NCBI GenBank assembly: GCA_036381275.1
Contig: DASVDC010000007.1
Span: forward strand, 1-64,000
DNA: 64,000 bases
Direction: 5' to 3'
Source of the DNA: UBA7803 sp036381275
GTDB lineage: Bacteria > Pseudomonadota > Gammaproteobacteria > Pseudomonadales > Azotimanducaceae
Shown here: in pieces, positions 61,263-64,000 of the stretch
How the letters are laid out: each line of letters begins with the position of its first letter
How positions within the stretch are numbered: the first letter of the stretch is position 1
Made by a program: the position numbers and the translations under genes
Notes under the pieces: generated by a model
What the model was told of the DNA's origin: nothing
The model's input: only the letters and a program-made list of their open reading frames with translations
Databases searched by the model: none

Positions 61263-61793
61263 ATGCGCTTCTACACCGTCGGTCACTCGACTCGTCCGCT
61301 CGAGGAGCTGATCGCGCTGCTCGACGACGCGGCGGTCCGGCAGGTGGCCGACGTACGCACGATACCCCGCTCGCGGCGCAATCCGCAGTTCGACAGCGAT
61401 GTCCTGGCACCCGCGCTCGAGCGCCACGGCATCGGCTACCGGCACCTGCGCGAGCTCGGCGGGCTGCGCCCGCGCCGCCGCGACGTGCCCGACGCGGTGA
61501 ACGGCTTCTGGCAGAACCGCAGCTTTCACAACTACGCGGACTACGCGCTGACCGACGACTTCCGCCGCGGGCTCGAGCGGCTCGAGGCACTGGCGCACGA
61601 CGGGCCGTGCGCGATGCTCTGCGCCGAGGCCGTCTGGTGGCGCTGCCACCGCCGCATCATCGCCGATTACCTGCTCGCGCGCGGCCGCACGGTGTTCCAC
61701 ATCCTCGGACCCGGCGCGATGCGGCCGGCCGATCCGACACCGGGCGCCGTCGTCGAACCCGACGGCCGCGTGCTCTATCCGGCGCCGGCCTAG
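61263..61793 (+). CDS. DUF488-family protein
   Basis: Cytosolic protein of 176 residues with all the family marks: YTVGHSTRPLEELI at the start, VADVRTIPRSRRNPQFD, YRHLRELGGLRP and LCAEAVWWRCHRRIIADYL, the last holding the conserved Cys-Ala-Glu and Cys-His-Arg residues. The function of DUF488 is unknown; a nucleic-acid or nucleotide-related enzyme activity has been suggested. It is followed closely by the SIR2-like gene on the same strand. Confidence 0.85.
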   Translation: MRFYTVGHSTRPLEELIALLDDAAVRQVADVRTIPRSRRNPQFDSDVLAPALERHGIGYRHLRELGGLRPRRRDVPDAVNGFWQNRSFHNYADYALTDDFRRGLERLEALAHDGPCAMLCAEAVWWRCHRRIIADYLLARGRTVFHILGPGAMRPADPTPGAVVEPDGRVLYPAPA

Positions 61794-61865
61794 CCCGTGG
61801 CGCAGCGGGTCCGGCACGGGAATTGCCGGATCCGCCGTAAGGGCCGCTGTCGGGAAACGTTCGCT

Positions 61866-62660
61866 GTGGACGATCTGCGTGAAGCGGTGCGTCAGCGCCG
61901 TGCGCTGTTGTTCGTCGGCGCCGGGGTGTCGATGAACCTCGGCGTGCCGTCGCTCGATGCGCTGATCGAGCGGATGGCGGTGCAGATCGGACACGACCCG
62001 GACGAGTTCCGGGAACTGGGCGATCCGCTCTCCCTCGCGGAGTTCTACTTTCTCGAGCGCGGCTCGCTCTCGACGCTGGCCGACTGGATGACCCGCGGGG
62101 AAGACGGCGCATCGATCGACGTCTCCGAGTCACGCATCCACCGCGCGATCGTCGAGCTCGACTTCCCGGTGATCTACACCACCAACTACGACCCGTGGCT
62201 CGAGCGCGCGTACGAGGCCTTCGGCCGCCCCTACAACCGCATCACCCGCGTCTCCGACATCGCCCGTGGCCGGCCGGGCGTCACCGACATCATCAAGCTG
62301 CACGGCGATCTCGAAGACGAGGCGTCGCTGGTACTGACCGAATCGAACTACTTCGCCCGACTGTCGTTCGAGTCGCCGCTCGACATCAAGCTGCGCGCCG
62401 ACGTGCTGACCCGGACCGTGCTGTTCATCGGCTACAGCCTGTCCGACATCAACATCCGCTACCTGCTCTACCGGCTGCAGCGGCAATGGGAGCGCGACGA
62501 CCGCGGCGGCCGCCCCCGCTCGTTCCTGTTCCTGACCCGCAGCAACCCGGTGCACGAAAGTCTGCTGCGCCACCGCGGCATCGAGCCGATCGTCTGCCCC
62601 GGCGACGACCCTGCCGCCGGCCTGCTCGATCTGCTCGAGAGCCTCGCGCGGCCCGAATAA
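61866..62660 (+). CDS. Stand-alone SIR2-like NAD-dependent protein
   Basis: SIR2-type Rossmann protein of 264 residues from GTG 61866 (VDDLREAVRQRRALLFVGAG); a GTG at 61797 would add 23 basic residues without homology. NAD-binding GAGVSMNLGVPSLDALI, the YTTNYDPWLERAY box (TN-D) and KLHGDLE, where His is the likely catalytic residue, followed by FIGYSLSDINIRYLL. It has no zinc finger of deacetylase sirtuins, so NAD hydrolysis, as in antiphage SIR2 effectors, or ADP-ribosyl transfer is more likely. No recognised defence partner is adjacent. Confidence 0.83.
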   Translation: MDDLREAVRQRRALLFVGAGVSMNLGVPSLDALIERMAVQIGHDPDEFRELGDPLSLAEFYFLERGSLSTLADWMTRGEDGASIDVSESRIHRAIVELDFPVIYTTNYDPWLERAYEAFGRPYNRITRVSDIARGRPGVTDIIKLHGDLEDEASLVLTESNYFARLSFESPLDIKLRADVLTRTVLFIGYSLSDINIRYLLYRLQRQWERDDRGGRPRSFLFLTRSNPVHESLLRHRGIEPIVCPGDDPAAGLLDLLESLARPE

Positions 62661-62731
62661 TGCATACAGCGACGGGTCACCCCACGAGAGCAGCAGCATG
62701 CCTCTTCCCCGCGACGCGGACGTCAAAGCGG

Positions 62732-64000
62732 ATGTCAGTTAGCCGGCCGCAGGCGTCGGACGCCGGGCCGGGTGCAGCCGAGACGACGGCCCTGCTCGCC
62801 GCGATCATCGACTCGTCCGACGACGCGATCATCAGCAAGGCCCTCGACGGCACGATCTCGTCCTGGAACAACGGCGCCGAGCGGCTGTTCGGCTGGTCGG
62901 CTGCCGAAGCGGTCGGGCAGCCGATCACGTTGATCATCCCGCCGGAGCTGCGCGACGAGGAACGGTCGATCCTCGGACGGCTGCGCCGCGGCGAGAAGGT
63001 CGAGCACTTCGAGACGGTGCGGATGGCGCGGGACGGCCGGCGCATCCACATCTCGCTGACCATCTCGCCGGTGCGGAACGGTGACGGGCACATCATCGGC
63101 GCCTCGAAGATCGCCCGGGACATCAGCGAGCGACGGCGGGCGGAAGCGGCGCTGCGGGAGAGCGAACGGCACCTGCGGGCGGTGATCGATGCGCTGCCGG
63201 CCGCGGTCTACACCACCGATGCCGAAGGGCGGGTCACGCATTTCAATCCTGCCGCGGCGGAGCTCGCGGGGCGCGTGCCGCGGATCGGGCGCGACCGCTG
63301 GTGCGTGAGCTGGAAGCTGTACGGCCCGGGCGATACGCCGCTGCCCCACGACCGGTGTCCGATGGCTCGGGCGCTGCGAACCGGCCAGGCGATCCACGGA
63401 GAGGAAATCCTGGTGGAGCGACCGGACGGCACCCGCGCCTGGGCCGCGGCGTATCCGACGCCGCTGTTCGACCGCACCGGCCGGCTGACCGGCGCGATCA
63501 ACATGCTGGTGGACATCACCGAACGCAAGGGTGGCGAGGAGGCTCTGCGCGACCAGACGCGCATCGCCGAGACGCTGAACCGGGTAGGCAGCGCGCTGGC
63601 CGCCGAGCTCGACCTCGAGCGCATCGTGCAGTTCGTCACCGACGAGGTGACGGCCGTTACGGGTGCCGAGCTCGGCGCGTTCATCGAGTGCCAGCCCGAC
63701 GGAAGCCGAGGCGGCTTGTACGCGCTGTCGGGCGTGTCGACGGCGTCCGTCGAAGATGCGGCGATGCTGCGGAGCACGCCGCCGTTCGCCGCCGCGCTCG
63801 CCGGCGAGACGCCGCTGCGCTGTGATGACGTCACCCGGGACGCCCGGTTCGGTGACATGGCGCCGGGGCGGCCCGAGGTGCGCAGCTTCCTGGCCGTGCC
63901 GGTGGTTTCGCGAGCCGACGAAGTGCTCGGCGCGCTGCTGCTCGCGCACTCCGGCGTCGGCGCGTTCACCAAGCGCCATGAGCGGCTCGTCAGCGGCATC
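62732..64000 (+). CDS. PAS-PAS-GAF sensory protein, cut by the window end
   Basis: First 423 residues of a longer protein; no stop occurs before the window ends. Start ATG 62732; an ATG at 62699 leads to a stop after 14 codons. PAS 1 (about residues 20-140): IIDSSDDAIISKALDG, NGAERLFGWSAAEAVGQP, HIIGASKIARDISERRRAE. PAS 2 (about 150-280): VIDALPAAVYTTDAEGRVTHF, ending GAINMLVDITERKGGEEAL. GAF (about 295-423): LNRVGSALAAELDLERIVQF. The output domain, most often a histidine kinase or a cyclic-di-GMP enzyme, is outside, so its type is not claimed. Confidence 0.85.
   Translation, partial: MSVSRPQASDAGPGAAETTALLAAIIDSSDDAIISKALDGTISSWNNGAERLFGWSAAEAVGQPITLIIPPELRDEERSILGRLRRGEKVEHFETVRMARDGRRIHISLTISPVRNGDGHIIGASKIARDISERRRAEAALRESERHLRAVIDALPAAVYTTDAEGRVTHFNPAAAELAGRVPRIGRDRWCVSWKLYGPGDTPLPHDRCPMARALRTGQAIHGEEILVERPDGTRAWAAAYPTPLFDRTGRLTGAINMLVDITERKGGEEALRDQTRIAETLNRVGSALAAELDLERIVQFVTDEVTAVTGAELGAFIECQPDGSRGGLYALSGVSTASVEDAAMLRSTPPFAAALAGETPLRCDDVTRDARFGDMAPGRPEVRSFLAVPVVSRADEVLGALLLAHSGVGAFTKRHERLVSGI

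Noticed and set aside
61797..61865. An upstream GTG start for the SIR2-like gene
   Set aside because: It adds 23 basic residues without homology; the SIR2 fold begins at 61866.

Overview
The window is a GC-rich, densely coded 64 kb segment of a Gram-negative chromosome, most likely from a gammaproteobacterium. The support is two TonB-dependent receptors, a porin, MlaA, HrpA, DusA, an HvfABC cluster and a REP-like repeat of the 'GTAGGAGCG' type. The species cannot be named from the sequence. I saw no tRNA, rRNA, CRISPR array, insertion sequence or phage gene.

Region 1 (1-11886) is a sugar-utilisation locus. A minus-strand run holds two short-chain dehydrogenases, a sodium/solute symporter, a GH43 glycosidase and a GH2 glycosidase. 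It diverges from a plus-strand GH106 alpha-L-rhamnosidase, and a DeoR-type regulator follows. The set fits breakdown of a rhamnose-containing glycan followed by sugar oxidation (inference). Two of the seven genes, GH2 and the symporter, carry single frameshifts.

Region 2 (12587-30676) is a C1-oxidation island. On the minus strand, in transcription order, lie a small cysteine-rich exported protein, the lanthanide-type methanol dehydrogenase XoxF, a c-type cytochrome, XoxJ, the NAD-linked formate dehydrogenase genes fdsG-fdsB-fdsA-fdsD, fdhD and a TonB-dependent receptor. Divergently, on the plus strand, lies mxaR-S-A-C-K-L, the accessory set classically tied to calcium MxaFI maturation. No mxaF, mxaI or mxaG is present here. 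Overlapping stops and starts (xoxJ/fdsG, fdsD/fdhD, mxaA/mxaC, mxaC/mxaK, mxaK/mxaL) suggest tight coupling. Together the genes could convert methanol to CO2 with NADH formation.

Region 3 (30600-40793) holds an alpha/beta hydrolase, a SHOCT protein, a porin, dusA, a TerB-like protein, a STAS/SpoIIE-phosphatase signalling pair and a large TonB receptor. It contains the only long gene-free stretch (33651-34492).

Region 4 (40986-43617) is an hvfABC-mlaA run. It makes a secreted precursor with nine five-residue repeats (six EGKCG) plus the MNIO enzyme and partner protein that modify such peptides, a copper/metal-binding RiPP class.

Region 5 (43785-64000) is mixed housekeeping and accessory content: HrpA, an N-formylglutamate amidohydrolase, an ArsR-regulated metal transporter, topoisomerase IB, an M81 peptidase, a redoxin-cytochrome-monooxygenase fusion, a remnant of an SRPBCC gene, DUF885 and VOC proteins, TesB, a TetR/Coq4 divergent pair, DUF488, a stand-alone SIR2-like protein and the first part of a PAS/GAF sensor protein that runs off the window.
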